A stretch of 64,000 bases of DNA, taken from assembly GCF_900107845.1 (NCBI RefSeq), contig NZ_FNRM01000003.1:372001-436000 (forward strand), given 5' to 3'. A program made the position numbers and the translations under genes. Of the stretch, positions 1 to 7,715 are shown piece after piece. This DNA comes from Alkalimonas amylolytica (GTDB lineage: Bacteria; Pseudomonadota; Gammaproteobacteria; Enterobacterales; Alteromonadaceae). The notes beneath the pieces were generated by a model. That model searched no databases. It was not told the DNA's origin and was given only the letters and a program-made list of their open reading frames with translations. Numbering within the stretch: position 1 is the stretch's first letter; every line of letters starts with the position of its first letter.

Positions 1-1
1 A

Positions 2-703
2 GCTTACCAGTTTCCCCCATACATCGAACTGGAGCATGGGCTGGCCAAAGGCTTTACCGTGGAGCTGATCCGACAGCTAAATCGCATGCAGCAAGACTAC
101 CAGTTTGAGTTGGTGCTCACCACGCCAATCCGCCGTCATCAGGATTACCAGCAAGGCTTGTTTGATGCCATTTTCTTTGAAGACCCTTACTGGGGCTGGG
201 TGCAGCGAGGCATTGAAATTGACCATTCACCGGCCTTTGCCAAAGATGATGAAGTGTTTATTGCGCTGGCAAGCAACGCCCACTCACAGCAATGGTTCGA
301 TGACATACACGATAAAACCATTGCAGGTATTCTGGGGTATCACTACCGTATTACCAACTATGAAACCGATCCTGAGCTGCTTGCCACCAAGTACCACATG
401 ACACTGGTCAATGATCACCAGGCCAGCATTGAGCTGGTGCTGAAACAGCGAACAGATACCGCCATCGTTACCCGTTCTTTTTTTCATCAGTATTTGCGAT
501 CCAATCCAGAAAGTAGCGACAAAATCATTATTTCCGACCGGGTTGATCAAAGTTACCAGCACCAACTTTTGATCAATCCAGAGCATGGGCTTGCGATAGA
601 AACGCTGTATCAGTGGGTACTTCAAATCCTGCAACAAGAGCAACTGAGCCATAAGCTTCATCATTATGGCCTTACCCAGTTACCCGAAGTGACAGAGCAC
701 TAA
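2..703 (+). CDS. Periplasmic substrate-binding domain protein (SBP_bac_3 type), 5' end cut by window
   Basis: The reading frame is open from base 2, so the gene starts upstream of the window and the GTG at 59 is internal. The visible 233 residues look like the C-terminal part of a family 3 extracellular solute-binding protein: a segment reading GFTVELIRQL, typical of the first lobe, then a region with the motif AIVTRSFFHQYL typical of the second lobe. Such proteins bind amino acids or similar small ligands in the periplasm. The stop is at 701-703, with 90 bases before the chemoreceptor gene, so the two may work in one sensory or uptake context, but nothing proves this. The ligand cannot be deduced. 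Confidence 0.7.
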   Translation, partial: AYQFPPYIELEHGLAKGFTVELIRQLNRMQQDYQFELVLTTPIRRHQDYQQGLFDAIFFEDPYWGWVQRGIEIDHSPAFAKDDEVFIALASNAHSQQWFDDIHDKTIAGILGYHYRITNYETDPELLATKYHMTLVNDHQASIELVLKQRTDTAIVTRSFFHQYLRSNPESSDKIIISDRVDQSYQHQLLINPEHGLAIETLYQWVLQILQQEQLSHKLHHYGLTQLPEVTEH

Positions 704-808
704 ACATCAACCAAAAAAGCGGTCAAAACCTGCGCTGTAACAATAGTCAGAGCTTTTAGGTATGCTATGCTGCTGTTATTGTAAACTAAACTGATGCATG
801 GAAAGACT

Positions 809-2026
809 ATGGGGAGTTTTGCCAAAGTGTATAACTTTATTGAACAAACCTTTTTTTATACCCTGACCCGTAAAATAATCGGCAACATTGGTTTCCTGGC
901 GTTTTTCTTTGCGGCAGCGCTTTACCTGGCGTACCCGGCTGAAGGTGCCACTACCGGCTGGTGGCTTTTGTTGTTAGTGGGGACCGTAGCCTTTATCTTT
1001 ACCATTTTTTATTTGCATCATTTAATCGTCCGTCCGGTGCATGCCTTAGTGTCGGCCTTGCAGGAGACCAATAACAAAGGTACCGATTTACAGCACCGCC
1101 TGCCCGCTTTTACGCACGATGAGTTTCGCACTCTGTCCGAGCAGTACAACCAGTTTGTCAGTCAGTTGGGGCAATTGTTGGGCGAAATTCACCAGGAAGC
1201 AAAACGAACTCATGAGACCAATGAACAGGTATCAAAAGCCGTTCGTACCACCCGCAGCCATTTACAGGATACCGAAAAGCGCAGCCATCAGATCCGTGGT
1301 GAGAGTGATCAGGTTTTAGAATACCTGGCGGATATTGTGCAGCATGGCGATCAAATGAGTGAGGTAGCCACTGTGACCGTCAGCAGCGCTCAGGGTGCCA
1401 GCAGTCAAATGCAGCAACTGTCTGGCCAATTAGCGAGTATTGTCAAACTGCTGGATACCTTTGGTCAAACCATCAATGGTTTGCATCAGAATGCTGAAAA
1501 TGTACGACAAATTCTGGTGATGGTAGAAAACTTCTCCGATCAAACCAACTTATTGGCGCTCAATGCTGCCATAGAGGCAGCCCGGGCAGGTGAAGCAGGC
1601 CGAGGCTTTGCAGTAGTGGCCGATGAAGTCCGCACTTTGGCGGCGAAGGTCAACGATGCTACCCGCCAGATTTCCGGCTTTTTAAATGATATGGAGCGAT
1701 TGGTGCAGGAAACTCGCACGGAGTCGGAAAGCTTAAACCAGCAGGCCAAACAAGCCCAGCAACAAACCAGTGTCACCAGTAACGAATTTGTTGGTTTGCA
1801 GCAACAGCTGGCAGATGCTAAAAACCGTGTGCAAAGCATCAATGACACCGTAGGTGCCCTTGAGAAGCGCTACCAGCAAACCCATCAACATTTATCGGCT
1901 ATTGAGCATGTCACCAACGAAGCCAATACCCAGATGACATCTATTGATGATGCCGCCAAAGCTTTGCTGGAGGGCACCGCCAGAACCCAGCAGCAACTCG
2001 GCCGCTTTGCACGCAAAGGTCAGTAA
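809..2026 (+). CDS. Methyl-accepting chemotaxis protein with minimal periplasmic loop
   Basis: Inner-membrane chemoreceptor of about 405 residues. Two hydrophobic segments lie near residues 20-45 and 53-72, separated by only about ten residues, so there is no periplasmic ligand domain. A HAMP-like linker follows, then a long coiled-coil signalling domain whose conserved hairpin tip contains [16 protein letters not shown] and [15 protein letters not shown], the CheA/CheW contact region. No C-terminal CheR-docking pentapeptide is seen. In-frame ATG codons occur at 794 and 809; I choose 809 because GGAAAG (800-805) stands just before it. Signal sensing is probably membrane-based, cytoplasmic, or through a partner such as the binding protein upstream. 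The family assignment is firm and the stimulus unknown. Confidence 0.93.
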   Translation: MGSFAKVYNFIEQTFFYTLTRKIIGNIGFLAFFFAAALYLAYPAEGATTGWWLLLLVGTVAFIFTIFYLHHLIVRPVHALVSALQETNNKGTDLQHRLPAFTHDEFRTLSEQYNQFVSQLGQLLGEIHQEAKRTHETNEQVSKAVRTTRSHLQDTEKRSHQIRGESDQVLEYLADIVQHGDQMSEVATVTVSSAQGASSQMQQLSGQLASIVKLLDTFGQTINGLHQNAENVRQILVMVENFSDQTNLLALNAAIEAARAGEAGRGFAVVADEVRTLAAKVNDATRQISGFLNDMERLVQETRTESESLNQQAKQAQQQTSVTSNEFVGLQQQLADAKNRVQSINDTVGALEKRYQQTHQHLSAIEHVTNEANTQMTSIDDAAKALLEGTARTQQQLGRFARKGQ

Positions 2027-2031
2027 AGCCA

Positions 2032-2058
2032 GTCGGCATACGCATGCAGTATGCCGAC
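2032..2058 (+). terminator. Hairpin after the chemoreceptor gene
   Basis: A perfect 10-bp inverted repeat, GTCGGCATAC at 2032-2041 and GTATGCCGAC at 2049-2058, with a 7-base loop, starts six bases after the stop codon. There is no proper T-run, only GGTTATCTTTG, so this may be a weak terminator or an mRNA 3'-end protector. Confidence 0.45.
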
Positions 2059-2153
2059 GGTTATCTTTGTGAAAAATCAGCAAAAATGATAAGTCTGGCT
2101 GGCTAAAATTTGCTACAATAGCCGAAATTTAGCACAGCTTTAACGGGGGAGTT

Positions 2154-3251
2154 ATGCCGGTCAGCAGCCAACACAAAGTTTATATTCCAAACAGTTCCAG
2201 AGACAACCAGTATCTACTTGCTGAGTTCAGCCTGACGGATGCTATTCTGGCTCGCTTTGGCGCACCCATGGTGGATAGTGCCGAACCTTTCAAAGAGTTT
2301 TACCTGCAATTGGGTAAGATTTTCTTTGAACTGGCCGATCAGGCTGGCCTGCGCAATGTGCATCTGATTGCCAATGGTAAAACGCCAGTAGTGCGTTTTC
2401 ATACCGAAGCCTATACCCTGCAAACCGCCGAGCAAATTCTGTTTTTCTACAACCCGGCCTATCACGAAGCACAGAACAGCTTTTTTAATCCGGCAGAAAA
2501 AGCCCGTAAAGTTTCCCTGCTATTTCTGGCCACTGATGCCAATATCCGTGCCAATGCTGCCGATTTTCATAACAAAGTCCGCTCCTTATTGCAGCGCTTT
2601 AGCGATGAAATCAACAGTCCGGAACTCAGTATCAAGGTGCGTGACCATCAGCATCTTACCTACGACTTATTTGCCAAGCAAAAAGGTGTGAAAGAAAGCT
2701 ATGGCTACAAGCTACGTTCTCTGGATGCCCGCTACAAGGCACGCAATTGTGAACTGCCAGAAAAGCACAGCGCCTTGACCTATGCCATCATCAACTTACC
2801 ACTGAGCCGCTATGTCAAAGAACAGGTGACTATTGATACTAAATCGGATCGGCCTTACAACGCCTTGTACCAACTGATCCAGGATCAATTTGTTGAGGCA
2901 ACCAGTTTAAATAAACTGACCCACCGTGCCGTTCTGGCCAATGGCCTGTTGCCACTGGTGCGAAACAGTAAGTTTGATAAAATGAGTACCGGCAAAGAGT
3001 TGCAGATGATTGGTTTTGATACCAGCGTCAGCGAAGGCCAACTGATTGCCGACTGGGACGACAGCAACCTGGTGGAATCTGCGCAATTCATTATCTTTGC
3101 GACCAAAGACGATTACACCGATATGGGTTATGGCCGCTTTATGAACCAGGTCGAAACGGCGTTGCGTCGTTTTGCCAAAGGGGTGAATCTGAACCCGGAG
3201 CGTGACGACTTAGTGGTGCGCTTTCATCAACACATCAGTTATCACCTGTAA
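2154..3251 (+). CDS. Conserved hypothetical protein, possibly DUF3083 family
   Basis: A 365-residue soluble protein without signal peptide or membrane segment. I do not recognise an enzymatic motif. The general sequence character and neighbourhood resemble the DUF3083 family found in Shewanella and relatives, but that name comes from memory and is tentative. The ATG at 2154 is preceded by GGGGGAG (2146-2152 region), a strong ribosome-binding site. The gene stands alone between a 127-base upstream gap and a strong terminator at 3270-3294, and converges on hemN. The protein has many charged and aromatic residues and a repeated pattern of short beta-like segments, but no function can be stated. 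Confidence 0.75.
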   Translation: MPVSSQHKVYIPNSSRDNQYLLAEFSLTDAILARFGAPMVDSAEPFKEFYLQLGKIFFELADQAGLRNVHLIANGKTPVVRFHTEAYTLQTAEQILFFYNPAYHEAQNSFFNPAEKARKVSLLFLATDANIRANAADFHNKVRSLLQRFSDEINSPELSIKVRDHQHLTYDLFAKQKGVKESYGYKLRSLDARYKARNCELPEKHSALTYAIINLPLSRYVKEQVTIDTKSDRPYNALYQLIQDQFVEATSLNKLTHRAVLANGLLPLVRNSKFDKMSTGKELQMIGFDTSVSEGQLIADWDDSNLVESAQFIIFATKDDYTDMGYGRFMNQVETALRRFAKGVNLNPERDDLVVRFHQHISYHL

Positions 3252-3269
3252 CCAACACCTTTCTTTCGA

Positions 3270-3294
3270 AAGCCACCCTTGCGGTGGCTTTTTT
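3270..3294 (+). terminator. Rho-independent terminator between convergent genes
   Basis: Stem AAGCCACC (3270-3277) and GGTGGCTT (3283-3290), loop CTTGC, followed by a T-run. It lies 18 bases after the stop at 3251 and just before the hemN stop at 3300. It has an A-rich 5' flank, so it may also work on the other strand. Confidence 0.9.
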
Positions 3295-3299
3295 GTGTG

Positions 3300-4658
3300 T
3301 CACACCACTTTGGAATAACGCTGCTGGCCCTGCTGCAAATACACATCAAAGGCACTGCAAATGCTCCGCACCCACAATCTGCCCGCCTCCGAAACCCGGA
3401 TGTTTCCGGGTTGAACCTGAACCAGGCCATCTTCAATAAAGGGGGCGAGCTTCTGCAGACTGTTGGCAAAGTAGCTGGCAAAGTCAAGCTGCCACTTACT
3501 CGCAAAGGCAATCGTATCCAGGTTAAAATGACAAATTAGCTCAGCGATTAATTCAGCACGAATGCAATCATCTTTCGACAACACAAAGCCCTTGGCCAGC
3601 GGCAAATGGCCGGCCTCCATGGCCTGGTAATAGCCCGGCAAGTCTTTTTCGTGCTGCCACAGCACGCCATCGACCTGACTAATCGAGGACACACCAAGGC
3701 CTAACAAGGCATTCTGACCATGGGTGGTATAACCCTGAAAGTTACGCTGCAGCTGCCCTGCCCGCTGTGCTTTGGCCAAACCATCCTCCGGCTTGGCAAA
3801 GTGATCCATGCCAATGAACTGATAACCGGCCTGACTGAAGGTGGCGATGCCTTGCTGCAATAAGGCCAGCTTGGTTTCAGCTCCCGGCATAGCGGCTTCC
3901 GGCAACTTGCGCTGAGCGGCAAAGCGCGCTGGCAAGTGCGCATAACTAAATAAAGAGACCCGATCCGGATCCAGCGCTACTACCTGGTCCAGCGTCTGCT
4001 GAAACGATGCGGCTTGCTGGTATGGCAAACCATACACCAGATCCAGGTTGATTGACGCAAATCCGAGCTTTTTAGCCACCTGAACCAGCTGGCGTACCAA
4101 ATCCGCATCTTGCACCCGGTTGATGGTAATTTGCACCTGCTGGTCGAAGTCCTGCACGCCAAAACTGACCCGGTTAAAGCCAAGCCCACGCAAATGCGCC
4201 AGTTTTTCCAGGCTGCAGCTACGCGGATCAATTTCAATACTGAGCTCATCAAGTGCTGCACAATCAAAGTACTGATGAAACAGCTGCATCAAACGGCTCA
4301 GCTGCTGCTCGGTTAAAAAAGTCGGTGTGCCACCACCCAAATGAATTTGGCCAATTGAGCGGTGCGCCACCAAGGGCTGATACATCGCCATCTCCTGCTC
4401 CAGCGCATCCAGATACCGATCCGCCTTGTGCTGATGACGGGTAATCACCTTGTTGCAACCGCAGTAGTAACAAAGCTGATGGCAAAATGGCAAGTGCAGA
4501 TACAGGCTTAGCTCGCCTGAAGACTGTTGCAGGGTGTTTTGTACGATAGCCGCTTCAAAGGGTGCCTGCAACGCCAGTGCTGTCGGGTAGGAGGTATAGC
4601 GTGGCCCATGAATATTGTACTTGGCAATCAGAGCCGGATCCCAGTGAATGCCTGACAT
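3300..4658 (-). CDS. hemN: Oxygen-independent coproporphyrinogen III oxidase
   Basis: Radical SAM enzyme of 452 residues that decarboxylates coproporphyrinogen III to protoporphyrinogen IX without oxygen, in cytoplasmic haem synthesis. Near residue 60 it has the HemN-specific cluster motif CHQLCYYCGC (CxxxCxxC with an adjacent Cys), after LYLHLPF. The GGGTPTFL and YGLPYQ motifs follow. The C-terminal third is the HemN domain. Length matches E. coli HemN (457). An ATG exists at 4670, but the one at 4658 (MSGIHWDP) has a GAG-containing ribosome site at a better distance. The upstream region carries a possible FNR box (4718-4731), which fits anaerobic induction. Recognition is firm. Confidence 0.96.
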   Translation of the reverse strand: MSGIHWDPALIAKYNIHGPRYTSYPTALALQAPFEAAIVQNTLQQSSGELSLYLHLPFCHQLCYYCGCNKVITRHQHKADRYLDALEQEMAMYQPLVAHRSIGQIHLGGGTPTFLTEQQLSRLMQLFHQYFDCAALDELSIEIDPRSCSLEKLAHLRGLGFNRVSFGVQDFDQQVQITINRVQDADLVRQLVQVAKKLGFASINLDLVYGLPYQQAASFQQTLDQVVALDPDRVSLFSYAHLPARFAAQRKLPEAAMPGAETKLALLQQGIATFSQAGYQFIGMDHFAKPEDGLAKAQRAGQLQRNFQGYTTHGQNALLGLGVSSISQVDGVLWQHEKDLPGYYQAMEAGHLPLAKGFVLSKDDCIRAELIAELICHFNLDTIAFASKWQLDFASYFANSLQKLAPFIEDGLVQVQPGNIRVSEAGRLWVRSICSAFDVYLQQGQQRYSKVV

Positions 4659-4717
4659 AGTTATTCTCATCGCATGGAAATCAGCGGCTAGTTTAACTTT
4701 TCACCCTAAACGCTGCC

Positions 4718-4731
4718 TTGATCTGCCGCAA
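4718..4731 (-). promoter_or_regulatory. Possible FNR box upstream of hemN
   Basis: Read on the hemN strand the 14 bases are TTGCG-GCAG-ATCAA. This has a perfect ATCAA half and three of five matches in the other half of the FNR consensus TTGAT-N4-ATCAA. It lies about 60 bases before the chosen hemN start. FNR control of hemN is known in other gammaproteobacteria. The single imperfect site is suggestive only. Confidence 0.35.
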
Positions 4732-4769
4732 CAAATGCAGCCGCAACAACAGTGATCTTACGTCACTAT

Positions 4770-4811
4770 GCGCGCTGACGCACCGACAGCAAAGTAACCT
4801 CTCCCTATAGT
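4770..4811 (+). promoter_or_regulatory. Class II-like promoter A: palindrome plus -10, for the 4864 ORF
   Basis: The 14-mer GCGCG-CTGA-CGCAC (4770-4783) is followed, after exactly 22 bases, by TATAGT (4806-4811). If transcription starts seven bases after the -10 hexamer (about 4818), the palindrome is centred at -41.5. No -35 hexamer is evident. The arrangement recurs at seven other places in this block, and the first ten bases after the palindrome core (CGCACCGACA) are identical to promoter B at 6606. Confidence 0.7.
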
Positions 4812-4863
4812 GAATTACCAGCTCACACAATCCTGTGTAAACTGCGAAAACACCGAGGTTACT

Positions 4864-5043
4864 ATGAACCAGAACTTTGAACAAAATAATGCCGAAAAGT
4901 TGGCACAAACCAATCAAACCACCAACAACCCTAAAGGTGGGAATAAAGATCAAAAAGACCAAAAAGGTCAGGCATCTACCTTGCCCGCTGGTGATTCGAA
5001 AAAACCAAAGCAAGATCAACAAAACCCATCTAAAAATCAATAA
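4864..5043 (+). CDS. Short hydrophilic Asn/Gln/Lys-rich protein
   Basis: A 59-residue, highly polar, low-complexity protein (starts MNQNFEQNNAEK) rich in Asn, Gln, Lys and Asp. It has no signal peptide, Cys or hydrophobic segment, so it is probably disordered and cytoplasmic. The ATG at 4864 has GAGG at 4855-4858. An upstream in-frame GTG at 4810 would lie before the predicted transcription start (about 4818) and is rejected. The promoter, leader and first four codons are shared with the truncated ORF at 6700. It belongs to the set with the GTGCG-N4-CGCAC promoter. A general-stress role, similar to small hydrophilic stress peptides, is only inferred. Confidence 0.7.
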   Translation: MNQNFEQNNAEKLAQTNQTTNNPKGGNKDQKDQKGQASTLPAGDSKKPKQDQQNPSKNQ

Positions 5044-5065
5044 AACCATCAAACAAGCATGAACT

Positions 5066-5088
5066 GCCGGTATCTATCAGATACCGGC
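5066..5088 (+). terminator. Strong hairpin after the 4864 ORF
   Basis: Perfect 10-bp stem GCCGGTATCT (5066-5075) and AGATACCGGC (5079-5088) with a 3-base loop, 22 bases after the stop. No T-run follows. It could end the short transcript of the 4864 gene or stabilise its 3' end. Confidence 0.55.
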
Positions 5089-5155
5089 GCATTAGAAATC
5101 TGCAAATACCACTCCGGCCAACACCATCCACTCACAATGGATCTGTACCTACTCC

Positions 5156-6373
5156 TCACTTCGTTTCCAATCGGCTAAAAGAGAACAACTCTGACAATGG
5201 GTGTGCTTTCTTTTCAATGTGGGCGCGCAGTAATCCGGCGCCGAGCATACTGTAGGTAATGCCATTGCCACCATAGGCCAGAGCAAATAACACCCGAGGG
5301 CCGTATTGCGGATGCGGGCCAAACAGCGGCAAACCATCGATGGTTTCGGCAAAGGTACCAGCCCAGGCGAAGGCAGGTTTTAGCTGCAACTGAGGAAATA
5401 AGCGCGTGACCTTACGCTGCAGCTTTGCCGCCTTTCGCTCGACCAACCTGTCCCGGCGCGATGGGATATCGTATTCGTCGTCTTCACCGCCCACCAACAA
5501 TCGCCCATCGCCAGTACTGCGAAGGTAAATATACGGCCTGGAAGACTCCCATAACATGGTATGTGCCAACCAACCCAGCTCCCGCTTATCTAACGGATCC
5601 GTAATATAAGCGTAGCTACTACGGTTTTTTGCGACACTCTGTTTTAACCAGTTTTGCGCTTCATAGCCATTCGCTACCACCAGATGTTTCGCTCTGACCG
5701 TTCGTCCATTCTCACTAGTCAGCTGTACCGAATGGTCATCCACCTTGATTGACTCCACCAGTGTACGATCAAACACACCGGTGCCTTGTTGCTGCATCTG
5801 GCGTAACAATCGGGATGCCAGCCTGTACGGGTCAACACGGGCAGCTACAGTACTGAGTATCGCCGCAGGTGCCGTCAGTTGATACTCATCTTTAAGTGCT
5901 TTGCGGCTTAGCCAGTGCACCGGAAAACCATGTTTTTCCCGCCAGGCGAACTCCTCCGCCAGTCGGAGGTGATCCACGCGATTGCTCGCGTAGTACAGGC
6001 TTTTACAGTTAGCAAAATCCACATTGCCGACCTGATGGGCTAATGCTGCGATCTCACTGATCGCGTGTAAACATGATTGATAGGCCAGCTTCGCTGCGGC
6101 CTGATCGTATCGCTTGGCGATATCTGTTGCATGGGTATCAATTTCGTACTGCAGTAAGGCCGTACTGGCGGATGTACTGCCCCAACAAACATCGCGTTTT
6201 TCGAGCACGACAACATCGAAACTATGACGAGCCAACTCATTCGCAATCAGTGCGCCAGTAATCCCTGCACCTATCACCGCCACATCGCAAGTCAAGTCGG
6301 TATCCAGCTGCGGAAACGCATACATCAGACCATTCTTGACTGCCCAAAAAGGATAACCGCTCTTCAAATCCAC
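5156..6373 (-). CDS. FAD-dependent oxidoreductase, DAO family
   Basis: A 405-residue flavoprotein of the glycine/D-amino acid oxidase (DAO) fold. The N-terminal dinucleotide-binding motif reads DVAVIGAGITGALIANELA, followed about 20 residues on by the acidic VVVLEKRD end of the Rossmann beta strand. The motif GSTSASTALLQYEID after it is seen in FAD amine oxidoreductases such as the gamma-glutamylputrescine oxidase group. The C-terminal block WAGTFAETIDGLPLFG and YGGNGITYSMLGA is the usual second FAD contact. The start is a GTG at 6373 with AGGAG about seven bases upstream. The gene is monocistronic and convergent with the 4864 ORF. The substrate is unknown; a secondary amine or amino acid is likely from the family. 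Confidence 0.85.
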   Translation of the reverse strand: MDLKSGYPFWAVKNGLMYAFPQLDTDLTCDVAVIGAGITGALIANELARHSFDVVVLEKRDVCWGSTSASTALLQYEIDTHATDIAKRYDQAAAKLAYQSCLHAISEIAALAHQVGNVDFANCKSLYYASNRVDHLRLAEEFAWREKHGFPVHWLSRKALKDEYQLTAPAAILSTVAARVDPYRLASRLLRQMQQQGTGVFDRTLVESIKVDDHSVQLTSENGRTVRAKHLVVANGYEAQNWLKQSVAKNRSSYAYITDPLDKRELGWLAHTMLWESSRPYIYLRSTGDGRLLVGGEDDEYDIPSRRDRLVERKAAKLQRKVTRLFPQLQLKPAFAWAGTFAETIDGLPLFGPHPQYGPRVLFALAYGGNGITYSMLGAGLLRAHIEKKAHPLSELFSFSRLETK

Positions 6374-6578
6374 CCTAAACTCCTGATTGGTTATCTAAAA
6401 TGTACCAGCCGAAGAAGCTACCAAAACACACCTGCCTGAAAACTGAGGCGACCAAATAGCTTTGTCACTTACTTTTGTAGCAAGGCTGTTGCTTAGTCAC
6501 AAGGTTATGAAAAGGGATCAACCACGTCCGTTCGATACCACACGAAGCGAAGCAGTATTTCCATAATCACAATGGAAG
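6374..6578. other. Intergenic stretch without a recognised gene
   Basis: The 326 bases between the FAD oxidoreductase start (6373) and the short ORF at 6700 contain the oxidoreductase ribosome site on the minus strand. From 6579 on they hold the tandem palindromes and promoter B. In 6390-6578 I see no coding potential, hairpin or recognisable site. Confidence 0.5.
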
Positions 6579-6592
6579 GTACGCTAGCGCAC
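6579..6592 (+). promoter_or_regulatory. Upstream second palindrome of promoter B
   Basis: GTACG-CTAG-CGCAC matches the GTGCG-N4-CGCAC form in nine of ten arm positions. Its centre is 27 bp upstream of the promoter-proximal palindrome at 6606-6619, placing it near -68.5 of the inferred start. This could be an auxiliary activator site. Confidence 0.5.
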
Positions 6593-6605
6593 GCTGATCC
6601 CCTAT

Positions 6606-6647
6606 GCGCGCTGACGCACCGACACAAATCCAGTTTCGCTCTATGGT
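6606..6647 (+). promoter_or_regulatory. Class II-like promoter B: palindrome plus -10, for 6700 ORF and GGDEF gene
   Basis: GCGCG-CTGA-CGCAC (6606-6619), a 22-base spacer, then TATGGT (6642-6647), predicting a start near 6654 with the palindrome at -41.5. A 10-bp hairpin (arms 6655-6664 and 6671-6680, one G:U pair) begins at the predicted 5' end of the RNA. Confidence 0.7.
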
Positions 6648-6699
6648 ATCTAACCAGTCTGCACATTTTGGTGCGGACTGAGTGAACACTGAGGTTTGT

Positions 6700-6765
6700 A
6701 TGAACCAGAATACAAAAGGCAATGATCCCGGCAAGAATGAGCCAGCAAACGCCTTGCCTGTATGA
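6700..6765 (+). CDS. Truncated paralogue of the 4864 short ORF (21 codons)
   Basis: The ATG at 6700 is preceded by GAGG at 6691-6694 and opens a 21-residue reading frame beginning MNQNTKGNDPGK and ending at TGA 6763-6765. The first residues, the ribosome site and the whole promoter/leader resemble those of the 59-residue protein at 4864, so this looks like a shortened or decaying copy. It may act only as a leader peptide for the GGDEF gene downstream, because a terminator lies between them (6823-6861). Whether it is translated cannot be told from sequence. Confidence 0.45.
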   Translation: MNQNTKGNDPGKNEPANALPV

Positions 6766-6822
6766 AGAATAAAAACGCAGATGTTAACAATGTTCGACAT
6801 CGAACATAACTGCATCACCATC

Positions 6823-6861
6823 TGGAGTAAGCTGCCAATTTCGGCTTACTCCATTCTTTTT
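6823..6861 (+). terminator. Rho-independent terminator between the 6700 ORF and the GGDEF gene
   Basis: Ten-bp stem TGGAGTAAGC (6823-6832) and GCTTACTCCA (6844-6853), 11-base loop, then TTCTTTTTT. It would end most transcripts from promoter B before the diguanylate cyclase at 6888, so that gene may depend on read-through or on attenuation. A second smaller hairpin (ATGTTCG and CGAACAT, 6790-6807) precedes it. Confidence 0.8.
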
Positions 6862-6887
6862 CACACCACAGCAGACGAACTGAGGTT

Positions 6888-7598
6888 ATGATGAACGAAT
6901 CAAAACTTGCCACTCCCGCAGTCTTGCAACTGCAGCTGAACCAACTGGCCAGCGACATGGTACAGATGCGTTGTGAAGCTGTGGTACAACAAAAGTTCTG
7001 GTATCAACAACAGCTTCGGATGGAGCAAGACAATCAATTGTTATCGCTCGCTTTGCTGCAAAGCGGCGCATTGCATACCAGCACCCAGGCCAGGCTGCAA
7101 CAACTGAGCTGCGACAACCAATACGATGCCCTGACGCAAACACTCAACCGCAACATAATGTTGGATCGGATTGGTCATGCCATCAGTATGGCCAAGCGCC
7201 AACACAAGCAGTTTGCTTTGCTCTTTATCGATTTGGATAACTTTAAACCAATCAATGATCTGCATGGTCACTCCGCTGGGGATGACGCGCTAAAGCAAGT
7301 TAGCCAGCGCATTCTATCGGCGATACGCAGCAGCGACGCGGTGAGCCGCCATGGTGGCGATGAGTTTCTGGTACTGCTGACAGAGGTGAAGAACAGAGCC
7401 GATGTCATCGCCTTTACCAGAAAACTGGGCAAAAGTTTAACTAAGCCCTATCAGATCCATGGGCATGAGATTAAGTTATCGGCCAGTATCGGTATTGCCC
7501 TTTATCCGGATCATGCCAGTACCGCAGAGACCTTGATCAGTTATGCCGATGCCGGCATGTACAAAGCCAAACACCAAGGTGGCGGCCGCGCCTGCTAA
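6888..7598 (+). CDS. Diguanylate cyclase (GGDEF), short cytoplasmic
   Basis: A 236-residue protein that should make cyclic di-GMP from two GTP. An N-terminal helical, Gln/Leu-rich region of about 75 residues has no recognised sensor domain. The GGDEF domain follows (residues about 80-236): DALTQTLNR, FIDLDNFKPINDLHGHSAGD, and the active-site motif SRHGGDEFLVLL. An RxxD product-inhibition site (RSSD) stands five residues before GGDEF, so feedback by c-di-GMP is expected. ATG codons occur at 6888 and 6891; GAGG at 6882-6885 fits the second better. It sits downstream of promoter B but behind a terminator. A degenerate GGDEF partner occurs at 12138. Confidence 0.93.
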   Translation: MMNESKLATPAVLQLQLNQLASDMVQMRCEAVVQQKFWYQQQLRMEQDNQLLSLALLQSGALHTSTQARLQQLSCDNQYDALTQTLNRNIMLDRIGHAISMAKRQHKQFALLFIDLDNFKPINDLHGHSAGDDALKQVSQRILSAIRSSDAVSRHGGDEFLVLLTEVKNRADVIAFTRKLGKSLTKPYQIHGHEIKLSASIGIALYPDHASTAETLISYADAGMYKAKHQGGGRAC

Positions 7599-7619
7599 CA
7601 GCAAAAACATTGTGGTCAC

Positions 7620-7652
7620 TAAGATCGCTGGCGCACCGACCCAGCGATCTTA
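7620..7652 (+). terminator. Twelve-bp inverted repeat enclosing the 7623 operator
   Basis: TAAGATCGCTGG (7620-7631) and CCAGCGATCTTA (7641-7652) are perfect complements with the loop CGCACCGAC, which is exactly the conserved half-site of the palindromic motif. The repeat may terminate the GGDEF transcript (no T-run follows), act as part of the operator, or both. Confidence 0.5.
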
Positions 7653-7664
7653 TGTCGCTAAACT
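7623..7664 (+). promoter_or_regulatory. Class II-like promoter C for the yqjD-like operon
   Basis: GATCG-CTGG-CGCAC (7623-7636; perfect promoter-proximal half, three of five in the other) is followed after 22 bases by TAAACT (7659-7664). The predicted start is near 7671. A perfect 8-bp hairpin (ACAACGAC at 7674-7681, GTCGTTGT at 7688-7695) lies at the predicted 5' end of the mRNA. Confidence 0.6.
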
Positions 7665-7715
7665 GACTACCAGACAACGACAAACCGGTCGTTGTAGTAC
7701 TTAACCGGAGTTATC

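Noticed and set aside
4864-6373. Idea that the short Asn-rich ORF and the FAD oxidoreductase form a functional pair
   Set aside because: They are convergent with a hairpin between them and only the ORF has the palindromic promoter.
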